Positions 51,443 through 62,405 of a DNA stretch of 64,000 nucleotides are shown here, piece after piece; position 1 is the stretch's first letter; every line of letters begins with the position of its first letter. A program made the translations under genes and the position numbers. The notes beneath the pieces are model-generated. The model saw only the letters and a list, made by a program, of their open reading frames with translations. It made no database searches and was not told the DNA's origin. Source of the stretch: Arthrobacter sp. zg-Y20 (GTDB lineage Bacteria > Actinomycetota > Actinomycetes > Actinomycetales > Micrococcaceae); the NCBI RefSeq assembly GCF_030142075.1, contig NZ_CP126241.1:2232001-2296000 (forward strand). Direction: 5' to 3'.

Positions 51443-51685
51443 TCAGCGGCGCCGGTCGGTGTCCACAACGTCAACCCGGACCTGCTCACCGTTGGCAAGG
51501 GCGGCGATGACCGTGCGCAGTGCGCGGGCCGTCCGTCCCTGCCGGCCGATGACCCGGCCCAGATCTTCCTGGTGAACCCGAACCTCGAGGGTTTCCCCAC
51601 GGCGGTTGCTCTTGGCGGAAACGTTGACATCCTCAGGGTTGTCAACGATTCCGCGCACGAGGTGCTCCAGTGCTTCAGCGAGCAA
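51443..51685 (-). CDS. khpA: KH-domain RNA-binding protein KhpA
   Basis: This 80-residue single KH domain starts LLAEALEHLVRGIVD and contains the GRVIGRQGRTARALR loop that grips RNA. In Gram-positive bacteria it pairs with KhpB/Jag in post-transcriptional control. The start is TTG at 51685, one base after the rpsP stop, so it depends on coupling to rpsP. Mycobacterial Rv2908c is the counterpart. Confidence 0.94.
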   Translation of the reverse strand: MLAEALEHLVRGIVDNPEDVNVSAKSNRRGETLEVRVHQEDLGRVIGRQGRTARALRTVIAALANGEQVRVDVVDTDRRR

Positions 51686-51686
51686 T

Positions 51687-52094
51687 TTACTCAGCCTCAG
51701 CCTCGGCGGAAGCCTCGGGAGCTTCCTCCTTCTTGGCCTTGGGGGTGATTGCCTCGGGGACAATCACGGACTTCTTTTCGGGAGCCACGAAGGCTTCCTT
51801 CGGGGCCTTGGTACGCAGGGTACCTTCCTGGCCGTCGATGTTCTTGAACTTCTGCCAGTCACCGGTGATCTTCAGCAGTGCTGCGACCTGCTCGGACGGC
51901 TGGGCGCCGACGCCGAGCCAGTACTGGGCGCGGTCGGACTTGATGTCGATGTACGACGGGTCCTCGGTCGGACGGTACAGTCCGATTTCCTCGATGGCAC
52001 GGCCATCGCGCTTGGCACGGGAATCCATGACAACAACGCGGTAGTGTGCTGAGAACTTCTTGCCAAGGCGCTTAAGGCGAATCTTTACGGCCAC
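51687..52094 (-). CDS. rpsP: 30S ribosomal protein S16
   Basis: This 135-residue protein begins [26 protein letters not shown] and runs through the S16 core to about 85. A lysine/glutamate/alanine-rich tail of about 40 residues follows, longer than in E. coli but usual in actinobacteria. I take the GTG at 52094 with CAGGAG upstream; a GTG four codons earlier overlaps that site. It is the first gene of the ribosome-maturation block. Confidence 0.96.
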   Translation of the reverse strand: MAVKIRLKRLGKKFSAHYRVVVMDSRAKRDGRAIEEIGLYRPTEDPSYIDIKSDRAQYWLGVGAQPSEQVAALLKITGDWQKFKNIDGQEGTLRTKAPKEAFVAPEKKSVIVPEAITPKAKKEEAPEASAEAEAE

Positions 52095-52300
52095 TTTTGT
52101 GGTCACTCCTGATCTGAAATGGGGCGAACCCGTACTTCTGCTCCCGTGGGGCGGGCCATAACGTTGGGGTTCAAAAGGACAAGATGCATGCACGGAGAGA
52201 GGGGCCGCGCAGATCGAGTACCTGACCATTGTGCCAGATGGTTCCTCGTTTTGCGACTCACGGCGCCGGCGGGCCCAAAGCGGTTCCCCGGCGGTCCCGG

Positions 52301-53182
52301 TCAACCCGCGGCGACCCGCAGCCGGTTGCGCCACGGATCCTCGAAGACCAGTTCGGCACCCGTGTGGTGGCTGGCAACGCCCGCAGTCTTCAGGCGGTCG
52401 GCCAGCCCTGCGACGTCGTCCGCGGACGGGACGCTGATCAGCACCTCCCCCAATCCCAAGGTGTCGCGGCGCGGCCCGGCACCTCGGCTGTTCCACACAT
52501 TCATGGCCATGTGATGGTGGTAGCCGCCGGCGGAAACGAACAGCGCCTGCCCATGGAACCCGGCGGTCCGCTCAAAGCCGAGCGTGGAAACGTAGAAGGC
52601 TTCGGCAGTTGCCGTGTCCCCCACCTGCAGGTGGACGTGCCCGACGGCGGCCGCGGAGCCCCGCAGTCCGTCCAGTGCCGCTTCGGTCAGGTGTTCCCGG
52701 AGGTAGGCCTGCGGGGACAGGGCCAGCGAAGCCATCTTTACCTGCCGGCCTGCGCCGGTGTTATCCCATTCCCAGGCATCCCGCGGCCTGTCGTAATACA
52801 GTTCGATGCCGTTGCCTTCCGGGTCGGTGAAGTAAAAGGCTTCGCTGACCAGATGGTCCGCCGACCCTGCGAATGCCGTGGGGTCATACTGCGCCGCCGA
52901 AGCGACGGCCGCGGCCAGTGCCGCCCGGTCTTCGAAAAGAATGGCGGTGTGAAACAGCCCCGCCTCCCCGCGGGAGGCGACCTGCAGGCCCGGCGCCGGG
53001 GCCAGATGCACCACCGGCACAGCGCCGCGACCCAGGTACAGCCCCCCGTCCGCTTCTGCGATCACCTCCAGGCCCAAGGCCCCGCGGTAATAGGCGGAGA
53101 CCGTGGCCAGATCGCCGACCTTGAGCATCACTGTGCCCATGGCCAGGTTTGCAGGCAGCAAGTCGCTTACTTGAAGATTCAT
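52301..53182 (-). CDS. VOC-family protein, two-domain (catechol-2,3-dioxygenase-like)
   Basis: This 293-residue protein has two vicinal-oxygen-chelate modules (about 14-130 and 165-285). Candidate metal ligands are His in [10 protein letters not shown], Glu in [11 protein letters not shown] and His in VGHVHLQV, and it has [11 protein letters not shown]. The pattern resembles the CatE/YfiE group of ring-cleavage or glyoxalase-type enzymes; the substrate is unknown. The ATG at 53182 overlaps the GNAT stop (ATGA). Confidence 0.85.
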   Translation of the reverse strand: MNLQVSDLLPANLAMGTVMLKVGDLATVSAYYRGALGLEVIAEADGGLYLGRGAVPVVHLAPAPGLQVASRGEAGLFHTAILFEDRAALAAAVASAAQYDPTAFAGSADHLVSEAFYFTDPEGNGIELYYDRPRDAWEWDNTGAGRQVKMASLALSPQAYLREHLTEAALDGLRGSAAAVGHVHLQVGDTATAEAFYVSTLGFERTAGFHGQALFVSAGGYHHHMAMNVWNSRGAGPRRDTLGLGEVLISVPSADDVAGLADRLKTAGVASHHTGAELVFEDPWRNRLRVAAG

Positions 53183-53538
53183 GTATTGAGCTTACTTGAA
53201 GCTTCACGTATTGCCCAGCCGTTGGCTTCATGGCGCCGCACGTCCGCCAATTCACCTTCGGGCGCAGTCACCACTTCAAAGCCGCAACTGGCGTAGAACG
53301 GGGCGTTGAACGGAACATCGACAAACGTGCACAACGTCATGTACGTGTATCCCTGTTCCCGCGCCCAAGCCATGGCAGCCTCCACCAGCGCCCGCCCAAG
53401 TCCCGCGCCGGCGGCGTCGGGGTGGACCGAAAGCTGCTCAAGGTGGGCCTGCCGGTCAACTTCCTCCAGTCGGGCAAAGCCAGCAGGCGGCCGTCCGGCC
53501 ACCAGGATGCACCGCGCAGCAGCGAACTCAGGCAGCAC
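53179..53538 (-). CDS. Short GNAT acetyltransferase, N-terminal part missing
   Basis: This 119-residue protein has the GNAT core from strand 3 on: AHLEQLSVHPDAAGAGLGRALVEAAMAWAREQGY holds the acetyl-CoA loop, and FNAPFYASCGFEV the last helix-strand. The usual first 40 residues (strand 1 and two helices) are absent. In the same frame, a TGA pair lies eight codons upstream, where the hydrolase gene ends. The start is GTG at 53538, without a clear ribosome site. It may be a minimal or truncated enzyme. Confidence 0.7.
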   Translation of the reverse strand: MLPEFAAARCILVAGRPPAGFARLEEVDRQAHLEQLSVHPDAAGAGLGRALVEAAMAWAREQGYTYMTLCTFVDVPFNAPFYASCGFEVVTAPEGELADVRRHEANGWAIREASSKLNT

Positions 53539-53562
53539 TGCCGCGGGCGGAAGCGGCGTTCA

Positions 53563-54144
53563 TCAGCTGTCTCGCTTCCGGCGGGCAAGGAACGCCCGGA
53601 TGGCCCGCGCCCCGGCATCCGTGTCCTGCGGACGGTGGTTTCCGCCCACCTGCAGGTGTTCCGCGCCGGTGGACACCAGGAATTCCGCCACTTCCTCGTA
53701 CAGCGGTTCCCAACCTCCGGTGAGGACCAGTGTGGGAACACCGGGAACAATGTCCAGCGGTGCGTCCCACTCCGGGGCGGCATCTGAGTGCGGCTGCAGC
53801 AGCGCCCGGTGCGCTGTGGTGACGGGCAGGTCCCGGGTCAGTGAGAACACCGCCGGCTCACACAGGACCAGGGAAAAAACCTTGCCCGGGTAACGCAGTG
53901 CGGCCAGCATGGCCGGAACCGCGCCGGTTGAGTGCGCCACCAGGTGCCCGCCCTCGCCCAGTTCTCCGCGGATGAGGGCAATATCTGCCTCCAGGTCCGG
54001 CGGCACCGGCCCGGCGGCAGCGCCGTAGCCGTGGCGCCGGAGGAACAAGGCGTCATAGTCCAAGGCGAGCCCGTGCTGTTTGGGCCAGGCGGCCGCACCG
54101 AAGCTGCCGGCTCCGTGCACAAAAACCACTCGTTGCCGAAGCAT
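53563..54144 (-). CDS. Small alpha/beta hydrolase
   Basis: This 193-residue hydrolase has the oxyanion region FVHGAGSFG near the N-terminus, nucleophile elbow VAHSTGAV (Ser near residue 81) and His in GGNHRPQDTD near the end. The acid residue is probably the one in the strand before it, but I cannot assign it. The ATG at 54144 is used. It is the first gene of a probable operon with the GNAT and VOC genes, downstream of ffh on the same strand. The substrate is unknown. Confidence 0.82.
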   Translation of the reverse strand: MLRQRVVFVHGAGSFGAAAWPKQHGLALDYDALFLRRHGYGAAAGPVPPDLEADIALIRGELGEGGHLVAHSTGAVPAMLAALRYPGKVFSLVLCEPAVFSLTRDLPVTTAHRALLQPHSDAAPEWDAPLDIVPGVPTLVLTGGWEPLYEEVAEFLVSTGAEHLQVGGNHRPQDTDAGARAIRAFLARRKRDS

Positions 54145-54185
54145 GGGACTCCCGTTCTCCACGGCCAGCCCGCGGGTTAAAGCAC

Positions 54186-54213
54186 ACACCGCCGGACAAG
54201 TGTCCGGCGGTGT
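54186..54213 (-). terminator. Terminator after ffh
   Basis: Perfect 13-nt arms (54186-54198, 54201-54213) with a 2-base gap lie 22 bases past the ffh stop, followed on the minus strand by GCTTTAA. Confidence 0.7.
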
Positions 54214-54234
54214 ACGGCTGTTCAGGTGCAGAGC

Positions 54235-55818
54235 TTACTTGCCGAGGAACTTATCGAAGCCCTTGGGCAGGTTCAACGACGCCGGGTCGAAGTCCGCGTC
54301 CTGGGCCCCGAAGGCGCTGCCGGTCGGAAGCGCCTTGCGGGCACCGGCGGCCCGCGCCTCTGCTTCCGCCCGTTCCTGGGCGGCCTTGGCCGGGTTGCCG
54401 GACTTGGCCTTCTTTTTGCCCTTGGCTGCCTGCTGCTTCTTGCGGGCACCGCCGAAGCCGCCCGGGCCTGCCATACCCGGCATGCCGGGGATGCCGCCGC
54501 CGGCAGCCATCTTCTTCATCATCTTCTGGGCCTGGACAAAACGTTCCAGCAGGCCGTTGACCTCGGAGACGTGCACGCCGGAGCCGCGGGCAATGCGGGC
54601 GCGGCGGGAGCCGTTGATGATCTTCGGGGCCACGCGCTCGTGCGGAGTCATGGAGCGGACAATGGCTTCGACCCGGTCGATCTCGCGTTCGTCGAAGTTC
54701 TCCAGCTGCTCACGCATGCCGGCGGCACCGGGCATCATCATGAGCATCTTCTTCATGGAACCCATTTTGCGGATCTGCTGCATCTGGGCGAGGAAGTCGT
54801 CCAGGGTGAAGTCTTCCTGGTCGGCGAACTTCTTCGCCATCCGGTTGGCTTCATCCTTGTCCCAGCTCTGCTCCGCCTGCTCGATGAGCGTCAGGACGTC
54901 GCCGAGGTCCAGGATGCGGCTGGCCATGCGGTCCGGGTGGAAGATCTCGAAGTCCGTCAGGGCCTCGCCGGTGGAGGCGAACATGATCGGCTTGCCGGTC
55001 ACCGAGGCCACGGACAGCGCGGCACCGCCGCGGGCATCGCCGTCGAGCTTGGTCAGGACAACGCCGGTGAAGTTCACGCCCTCGTTGAAGGCCTGGGCCG
55101 TGTTCACGGCGTCCTGGCCAATCATGGCGTCAATCACGAAGAGGACTTCGTCCGGGTTGATGGCGGCGCGGATGTCCGCGGCCTGCTGCATCAGTTCGGC
55201 GTCCACGCCCAGGCGGCCGGCGGTGTCTACGATAACGACGTCGTGCAGCTTGGTGCGGGCTTCCTGGATGCCCTGGCGGGCCACGGCTACGGGATCACCG
55301 GTGGCGGCCTCGAACTCGGAGGACACGCCGGGGTGCGGTGCGTAGACCGGCACGCCGGCGCGTTCGCCGTTGACCTGGAGCTGGCGGACGGCGTTGGGCC
55401 GCTGCAGGTCCGCTGCGACCAGCAGCGGGCTGTGGCCCTGGGACTTCAGGTGCTTGGAAAGCTTGCCGGCGAGGGTGGTCTTACCGGCACCCTGGAGGCC
55501 TGCGAGCATAATGACCGTGGGCGGGTTCTTCGCCAGGCGCAGGCGCCGCGTTTCGCCGCCGAGGATAGCTTTGAGCTCTTCGTTGACGATCTTGACGACC
55601 TGCTGGCCCGGATTCAGGGCCTGGGAAACTTCGGACCCGAGGGCACGTTCCTTGACAGTGGCGGTGAACGCACGCACCACGGGAACGGCGACGTCGGCGT
55701 CCAGGAGGGCGCGGCGGATCTCGCGCACGGTGGCGTCGACGTCGGCCTCGGTGAGCCGGCCCTTGCCGCGCAGGTTTTTGAAGGTTGAAGTCAACCGGTC
55801 AGACAGTGAATTAAACAC
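54235..55818 (-). CDS. ffh: Signal recognition particle protein Ffh
   Basis: This 527-residue GTPase targets ribosomes making membrane proteins to FtsY. The N domain (1-90) is followed by the G domain with GLQGAGKTT, DTAGRLG and TKLDGDARGG. The Met-rich M domain includes MGSMKKMLMMMPGAAGM and the RNA-binding SRRARIARGSG. The C-terminal tail is Gly/Lys/Ala-rich. The GTG at 55818 gives MFNSLSDRL; the upstream extension lacks homology. Confidence 0.97.
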   Translation of the reverse strand: MFNSLSDRLTSTFKNLRGKGRLTEADVDATVREIRRALLDADVAVPVVRAFTATVKERALGSEVSQALNPGQQVVKIVNEELKAILGGETRRLRLAKNPPTVIMLAGLQGAGKTTLAGKLSKHLKSQGHSPLLVAADLQRPNAVRQLQVNGERAGVPVYAPHPGVSSEFEAATGDPVAVARQGIQEARTKLHDVVIVDTAGRLGVDAELMQQAADIRAAINPDEVLFVIDAMIGQDAVNTAQAFNEGVNFTGVVLTKLDGDARGGAALSVASVTGKPIMFASTGEALTDFEIFHPDRMASRILDLGDVLTLIEQAEQSWDKDEANRMAKKFADQEDFTLDDFLAQMQQIRKMGSMKKMLMMMPGAAGMREQLENFDEREIDRVEAIVRSMTPHERVAPKIINGSRRARIARGSGVHVSEVNGLLERFVQAQKMMKKMAAGGGIPGMPGMAGPGGFGGARKKQQAAKGKKKAKSGNPAKAAQERAEAEARAAGARKALPTGSAFGAQDADFDPASLNLPKGFDKFLGK

Positions 55819-55948
55819 GTGCCGCGCACTTCTTTCGTCAGTTTCTTCGCCTTGTTTGCCAGGCCCAGCTGTTAAGGGTACCAAGCCGCTCCGCCTATTT
55901 GCCTCCCCTGCCCTACCTCCGCGGCCGCGGCGGTGGGACGCTGGAGTC

Positions 55949-57346
55949 ATGGCCGATCCCCAGCGTGTGCGGACCCTTCTCATCCTTGGCGGCACCGGAG
56001 ACCTTGCCGAGCGCCTGCTGCTGCCCGGCCTTGCGCGGGTGGTCAGCCGCGGACGCGCGCCCGGGCTGACCGTTATCGGGTCCGGGTCCCGGGAATGGAC
56101 CCGGGAGCAGTGGCAGGACCGCATGCGGGCATGCTTCGCCCAAGCCTCCGAAGCTGCCGATGAATCCGCCGCCGAGTATCTGGCCGACACGGTGGAACGC
56201 GGCCGGTACCTGCAGCTGGACCTGTCCAAGGGCGCCGAGCTGGCAGATCGGATCCGGGACCTGGAGCCTCCCCTGGCCGTCTATTTCGCGCTGCCTCCTG
56301 CCCTGGCGGTGCAGGCCGTGGGGAAACTGCAGGCCGGCGACCTGCCGCCGGACACCCGGCTGGTGCTGGAAAAGCCTTTCGGCAGCGATCAGGCGTCCGC
56401 CGTTGCTTTGAACGAGGCCCTCGCCCGGCTGGTTCCCGAAGAGGATATATTCCGGGTGGACCACTTCCTGGGCATGACCACGGTCATGGACATCCTGGGC
56501 CTGCGGTTCACCAACCGCCTGCTGGAACCGGCGTGGAGCAACCTGCACATCGAGAAGATGGAGATCGTTTTCGACGAGCAGCTGGGCTTGGAAGGGCGGG
56601 CGAAGTACTACGACTCCGCCGGAGCCCTGAAGGACATGATCCAGAGCCACCTGCTTCACATCATGGCGTTTATGGCCATCGAGGCACCGGCCACCCTCGG
56701 CGAGCGCGACCTGCGCGATCTGGTGGCGGCTACGCTGCGCGCCTCCGTCGCCGACCCGGCCGCCAGCCGCCGTGCCCGGTACACCGCCGGCAGCGTGGAC
56801 GGACGGGAGATCGAGGCTTATGCGGACTCCCCCGGTGTTGATCCCTCCCGCGGCACCGAGACCCTGGCCGAGGTGGACATCCGGATCAACAATGACCGCT
56901 GGGCCGGGGTTCCGTTTATCCTCCGCTCCGGCAAGGCCATGAGCCGTGCCCGCAAGGAGGTGCTGGTGACGTTCCGGCCGGTCAGCCACCTGCCGGAGGG
57001 GTTCACGGGGATCACCGACCTGCCTTCGCGGCTGCGGATTTCCTTCGGCCCGGCGGAAATTGAGCTGGAACTGAACATCAACGGACCGCAGAGCGTGTTC
57101 CGGCTTGAACGCACGGGCTTGAAGGGACCCACCCACGTGTCGCACCTGACCCCGTACGGCGAGGTGATCGAATCGGTGCTCAACGGCGATCCGTTGCTTT
57201 CGGTCCGTGCCGACATAGCCGCTGAGTGCTGGCGGATCGTGGATCCGGTGCTGCAGGCATGGGCCTCCGACGAGGTCCCGATGGAGTCCTACCCTGCCGG
57301 AACACAGGGACCGCCCGGCTGGAATACCAGCCGGGCGGACCTGTAG
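55949..57346 (+). CDS. zwf: Glucose-6-phosphate dehydrogenase (zwf-type)
   Basis: This 465-residue enzyme makes 6-phosphogluconolactone and NADPH. It has the Rossmann start LLILGGTGDLAERLLLP, EKPFGSD and the active segment RVDHFLGM. The substrate-binding Lys is just before, near FDEQLG. It is a little short of the typical 490-510. It stands alone, not in the usual opcA-pgl-tkt operon, so it may be a second copy. The ATG at 55949 has CTGGAG upstream. It is inserted between glnK and ffh, where glnD is found in related actinobacteria. Confidence 0.9.
   Translation: MADPQRVRTLLILGGTGDLAERLLLPGLARVVSRGRAPGLTVIGSGSREWTREQWQDRMRACFAQASEAADESAAEYLADTVERGRYLQLDLSKGAELADRIRDLEPPLAVYFALPPALAVQAVGKLQAGDLPPDTRLVLEKPFGSDQASAVALNEALARLVPEEDIFRVDHFLGMTTVMDILGLRFTNRLLEPAWSNLHIEKMEIVFDEQLGLEGRAKYYDSAGALKDMIQSHLLHIMAFMAIEAPATLGERDLRDLVAATLRASVADPAASRRARYTAGSVDGREIEAYADSPGVDPSRGTETLAEVDIRINNDRWAGVPFILRSGKAMSRARKEVLVTFRPVSHLPEGFTGITDLPSRLRISFGPAEIELELNINGPQSVFRLERTGLKGPTHVSHLTPYGEVIESVLNGDPLLSVRADIAAECWRIVDPVLQAWASDEVPMESYPAGTQGPPGWNTSRADL
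57311..57338. terminator. Hairpin in the last codons of zwf, between convergent zwf and glnK
   Basis: Perfect 12-bp arms (57311-57322, 57327-57338) around AATA fall inside the zwf coding end. They follow the glnK stop on the minus strand by 16 bases. It may end both messages. Confidence 0.5.
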
Positions 57347-57353
57347 GGAGTAG

Positions 57354-58987
<1,634 letters not shown>

Positions 58988-59147
58988 CTTCACGTCCCTT
59001 CGCGTTTGGCGGGCATCTCCCGCACCATGAACTTTGCCGGGGCCAGATTTCCGGCCGGGCGTGGGGGTGTTGCCGGGAGGTTACAAACACGCAGGTCCGG
59101 TAAAAGGGCGGTGACGGGGAGGTTTCCATTGCGTTTCCGGGTACGCA

Positions 59148-59182
59148 AAAGCCCCGCCTCCCTTGCCGGGAGACGGGGCTTT
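59148..59182 (-). terminator. Terminator after ftsY
   Basis: Arms AAAGCCCCG with CTCCC and the matching GGGAG with CGGGGCTTT pair with one bulge around TTGCC. On the minus strand the stem ends in CTTTT. It lies 16 bases past the ftsY stop and before amt. Confidence 0.75.
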
Positions 59183-59197
59183 GAGCTGCGGCGGGTA

Positions 59198-60385
59198 CTA
59201 GCCCAGCAGGGCGTCCACGAAGCTTTCGGCTTCGAACGGGGCGAGGTCGTCCGCGCCTTCACCCAGTCCCACGAGCTTCACCGGCACACCCAGGGTGCGC
59301 TGGATGGCGACGACGATTCCGCCCTTGGCGGTGCCGTCCAGCTTGGTCAGCACAATGCCGGAAATGTTGACCACGTCGGCGAAGACCTTCGCCTGGGTCA
59401 GGCCGTTCTGGCCCGTGGTGGCGTCCAGCACCAGCAGGACCTCGTCCACGGCGGCCTGCTTTTCGATGACCCGCTTGACCTTGCCGAGCTCATCCATCAG
59501 GCCGACCTTGTTCTGCAGGCGCCCGGCCGTGTCGATCAGGACCACGTCCGCTTCGCCGTCGATGCCGGCCTTGACCGCTTCAAACGCCACCGACGCCGGG
59601 TCGGCGCCGTCGATTTCGGAACGCACGGTGGGCACGCCCACGCGCTGGCCCCAGGTGGCCAGCTGCTCGGCTGCGGCTGCACGGAAGGTATCCGCGGCGC
59701 CCAGCACCACGTCCTTGTCTTCGGCCACCAGGACGCGGGCCAGCTTGCCCACCGTGGTGGTCTTGCCGACGCCGTTGACGCCCACCACCATCACGACGGC
59801 GGGGGTCTCGGCGTGCCGGGTAACAGCCAGCGAGCGGTCCATGGACGGATCCACCAGTTTGATCAGTTCCTCGCGCAGCATTGCGTGGACTTCCTGCGGG
59901 TCCTGGCTGCCGGAAACCTTGACGCGTGCGCGCAGGGCGTCCACCAGTTCCATGGTGGGTTCGGTGCCGAGGTCCGCGAGGAGCAGGGTTTCTTCGATTT
60001 CATCCCATACGTCTTCGTCAATACGGTCGCTGGAAAGCAGTGCCAGCAGCGCCTTGCCCAGTGCGTTGTTGGACTTGGCCAGACGGGCCCGGAGCCGGGC
60101 CAGACGGCCCTGGACGGGTTCGGGCGTCTCAACGGTTGGTGCCTGCGGGGCGGGGGCTTCCTCCAGGTCGCGGAGATCGTCGGGAACAACGACGCCGGTC
60201 TCACCCGGCGGTGCATCAAGCGTGTCAGTGCCGGCACCGGATCCGGTGACCGGGTCGTTGGCGTCGCGGCGGGTGGGGTACATGCTCTTGGGGGTGCGCC
60301 GGGTCCGTACCAGCAGCGCAGCGACAGAGCCGACCACAGCCAAGGCGACAAGGACGTAGATCACTATCGATAGGGTCTCATTCAC
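59198..60385 (-). CDS. ftsY: Signal recognition particle receptor FtsY
   Basis: This 395-residue protein docks SRP-ribosome complexes at the membrane. An N-terminal hydrophobic helix (about 6-26) and an acidic linker (to about 90) precede the NG domain with GVNGVGKTTT, DTAGRLQ, LTKLDGTAKGG and GLGEGADDL. The GTG at 60385 starts it. A possible membrane anchor at the N-terminus is common in actinobacteria. Confidence 0.96.
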   Translation of the reverse strand: MNETLSIVIYVLVALAVVGSVAALLVRTRRTPKSMYPTRRDANDPVTGSGAGTDTLDAPPGETGVVVPDDLRDLEEAPAPQAPTVETPEPVQGRLARLRARLAKSNNALGKALLALLSSDRIDEDVWDEIEETLLLADLGTEPTMELVDALRARVKVSGSQDPQEVHAMLREELIKLVDPSMDRSLAVTRHAETPAVVMVVGVNGVGKTTTVGKLARVLVAEDKDVVLGAADTFRAAAAEQLATWGQRVGVPTVRSEIDGADPASVAFEAVKAGIDGEADVVLIDTAGRLQNKVGLMDELGKVKRVIEKQAAVDEVLLVLDATTGQNGLTQAKVFADVVNISGIVLTKLDGTAKGGIVVAIQRTLGVPVKLVGLGEGADDLAPFEAESFVDALLG

Positions 60386-60447
60386 GCTTCCAAGCTTCTC
60401 ACAGACGGCTCTTTGACTATCCGAAGATCTGAGAGAATCGCCTTATC

Positions 60448-61677
60448 ATGGTGCGCACTCCCCGAATCCGAATCCCGCAGGAAATCCAAGTCCTGATCGC
60501 CGCTGCCTTCGTCATTGCCCTCGGCTTTGGCCTGGTGGCTCCGGTCCTTCCGCAGTTTGCCCTGAGTTTCGACGTCGGCGTGACTGCGTCCTCAGTGATC
60601 GTCAGCGCGTTCGCGTTCACCCGGCTGGTGTTCGCCCCGGCCGGCGGGGTGCTGCTGGAAAAACTCGGTGAACGCCCGGTGTACATCGCCGGGCTGCTGA
60701 TCGTGGCCCTGTCCACCGCTGCCTGCGCCTTCGCGCAGTCCTACTGGCAGCTGCTGGTCTTCCGCGGCCTGGGCGGCATTGGGTCCACCATGTTCACCAT
60801 CTCCGCCATGGCCCTGATCATCCGGCTCGCTCCCCCGGAGGTACGCGGCCGGGTCTCCAGCGCCTATGCCTCGTCCTTCCTGCTGGGCAACATCGGCGGG
60901 CCGCTGCTCGGCGGGCTGCTGGCCGGTTTCGGGCTGCGGATCCCGTTCCTGGTCTATGCCGCCGCCCTGGTCCTGGCCGCCGGCGTGGTGTTCCTGCGGC
61001 TCAAAGACACCCGTCCGGTGGCCGGTGCCGAGGAGAGTGCCGCCCCGAAGCTGCCGGTGCTCACGGTCCGGGAAGCACTGAAGGACTTCGCCTACCGGGG
61101 CGCCCTTGCCTCATCCTTCGCCAACGGGTGGTCTTCCTTCGGCGTCCGCAACGCGCTGGTGCCGCTGTTCGCGGCCGCGGCCCTGTCCGCGGGCCCGGAA
61201 GTGGCCGGCATATCGCTGACCGCCTTCGCTGCGGGCACCGCCGTCGTACTGACCTTCTCCGGCCGGCTGGCCGACAGCTGGGGGCGCCGGCCGATGATCC
61301 TGCTCGGACTGGCCATCAATGCGGTGGCCACCGCACTGATCGGCTTCAGTTCCAGCGTTCCGGAATTCCTGATCATTTCCGCCATTGCAGGCATGGGCAC
61401 CGGTCTGCTGAACCCTGCCCAGCAGGCCGCCGTGGGCGACATTATCGGCACTGGGCGCAGCGGCGGCAAGGTGCTGGCCACCTTCCAGATGGCCAGTGAC
61501 ACCGGTGCCATTGCCGGCCCCGTGCTGGCCGGTATGCTGGCGGACCGCCTGGGCTACTCCTGGGCGTTCGGAGTGACCGGGGGCATTATGGCGCTGGGCT
61601 TCGTGGCGTGGCTGGCCGCGCGGGAAACCCTGCCCGCCCGGAAAGCGGCCCCGGCCAGCACTACCATCGAGGAATGA
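60448..61677 (+). CDS. MFS multidrug-type transporter
   Basis: This 409-residue protein has 12 membrane helices, with the loop motif GGVLLEKLGERPVY (helices 2-3) and the second-half counterpart SGRLADSWGRRPMI. It matches the DHA1-type drug or metabolite exporters; the substrate is unknown. The ATG at 60448 has GAGAGAATC at some distance. The last 4 bases overlap the amidotransferase start (ATGA). Confidence 0.9.
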   Translation: MVRTPRIRIPQEIQVLIAAAFVIALGFGLVAPVLPQFALSFDVGVTASSVIVSAFAFTRLVFAPAGGVLLEKLGERPVYIAGLLIVALSTAACAFAQSYWQLLVFRGLGGIGSTMFTISAMALIIRLAPPEVRGRVSSAYASSFLLGNIGGPLLGGLLAGFGLRIPFLVYAAALVLAAGVVFLRLKDTRPVAGAEESAAPKLPVLTVREALKDFAYRGALASSFANGWSSFGVRNALVPLFAAAALSAGPEVAGISLTAFAAGTAVVLTFSGRLADSWGRRPMILLGLAINAVATALIGFSSSVPEFLIISAIAGMGTGLLNPAQQAAVGDIIGTGRSGGKVLATFQMASDTGAIAGPVLAGMLADRLGYSWAFGVTGGIMALGFVAWLAARETLPARKAAPASTTIEE

Positions 61678-62405
61678 AGCCTTTCCTGCTCCTGGCCACC
61701 CGGGCCGAAGACGACGCCGCCGATGAGGAATATGCCTCCTTCCTGCGCTTCGGCGGGCTGGGCGAGGAGCAGCTGCACCGGGTACGCCTGGAGTCCGGCC
61801 CCATGCCGCCGGTGGACCTGGCTGACTACAGCGGTGTGATTGTGGGCGGCGGCCCGTTCAATTCCAGTGATCCGGAAGAATCCAAGTCCGCCGTGCAGCT
61901 GCGGGTCGAGGCCGAGATGGCCGCGCTGCTGGACGAGGTTGCGGGGCGGGACTTCCCGTTCTTCGGCGCCTGCTACGGCGTGGGCACCTTGGGCCGGCAC
62001 CAGGGCGCCGTGGTGGACCGCACGTACGGCGAGCCCGTGGGGCCGGTGGAGATTGCGCTGACGCCGGCCGGCCGGGCGGATCCCTTGCTGGAGGGCATCC
62101 CGGAGACCTTCGCGGCCTATGTCGGCCACAAGGAGGCGGTGGCGCAGCTGCCTCCGAACGCGGTGAACCTTGCCGGCTCGGCCACGTGCCCGGTGCAGAT
62201 GTTCCGGGTCCGGACCAACCTGTACGCCACCCAGTTCCATCCCGAGCTGGACGTGGCCGGGCTGCTGACGCGGATCTCTGTGTACCGGAACGCAGGATAT
62301 TTCCCGCCGGAGGAAGCAGAGACCGTGATGGATGCCGTGCGGGGCTCGGCAGTACACGTGCCGCCGCGCATCCTGGCGAACTTCACCGCACGGTACGCCC
62401 GCTAG
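61674..62405 (+). CDS. Class I glutamine amidotransferase-like protein
   Basis: This 243-residue protein has nucleophile Cys in FFGACYGVG (about residue 102) and His-Pro-Glu in ATQFHPELD, the triad of glutaminase domains, as in GuaA-type stand-alone proteins. There is no attached synthase domain. The start at 61674 overlaps the MFS stop and the stop shares CTAG with the convergent smc stop. It may use glutamine to amidate, or hydrolyse gamma-glutamyl bonds; the acceptor is unknown. Confidence 0.9.
   Translation: MKPFLLLATRAEDDAADEEYASFLRFGGLGEEQLHRVRLESGPMPPVDLADYSGVIVGGGPFNSSDPEESKSAVQLRVEAEMAALLDEVAGRDFPFFGACYGVGTLGRHQGAVVDRTYGEPVGPVEIALTPAGRADPLLEGIPETFAAYVGHKEAVAQLPPNAVNLAGSATCPVQMFRVRTNLYATQFHPELDVAGLLTRISVYRNAGYFPPEEAETVMDAVRGSAVHVPPRILANFTARYAR

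Noticed and set aside
54226-55788. Open frame of about 520 codons antisense to ffh
   Set aside because: It is a frame shadow of ffh; low-complexity composition and no motif.
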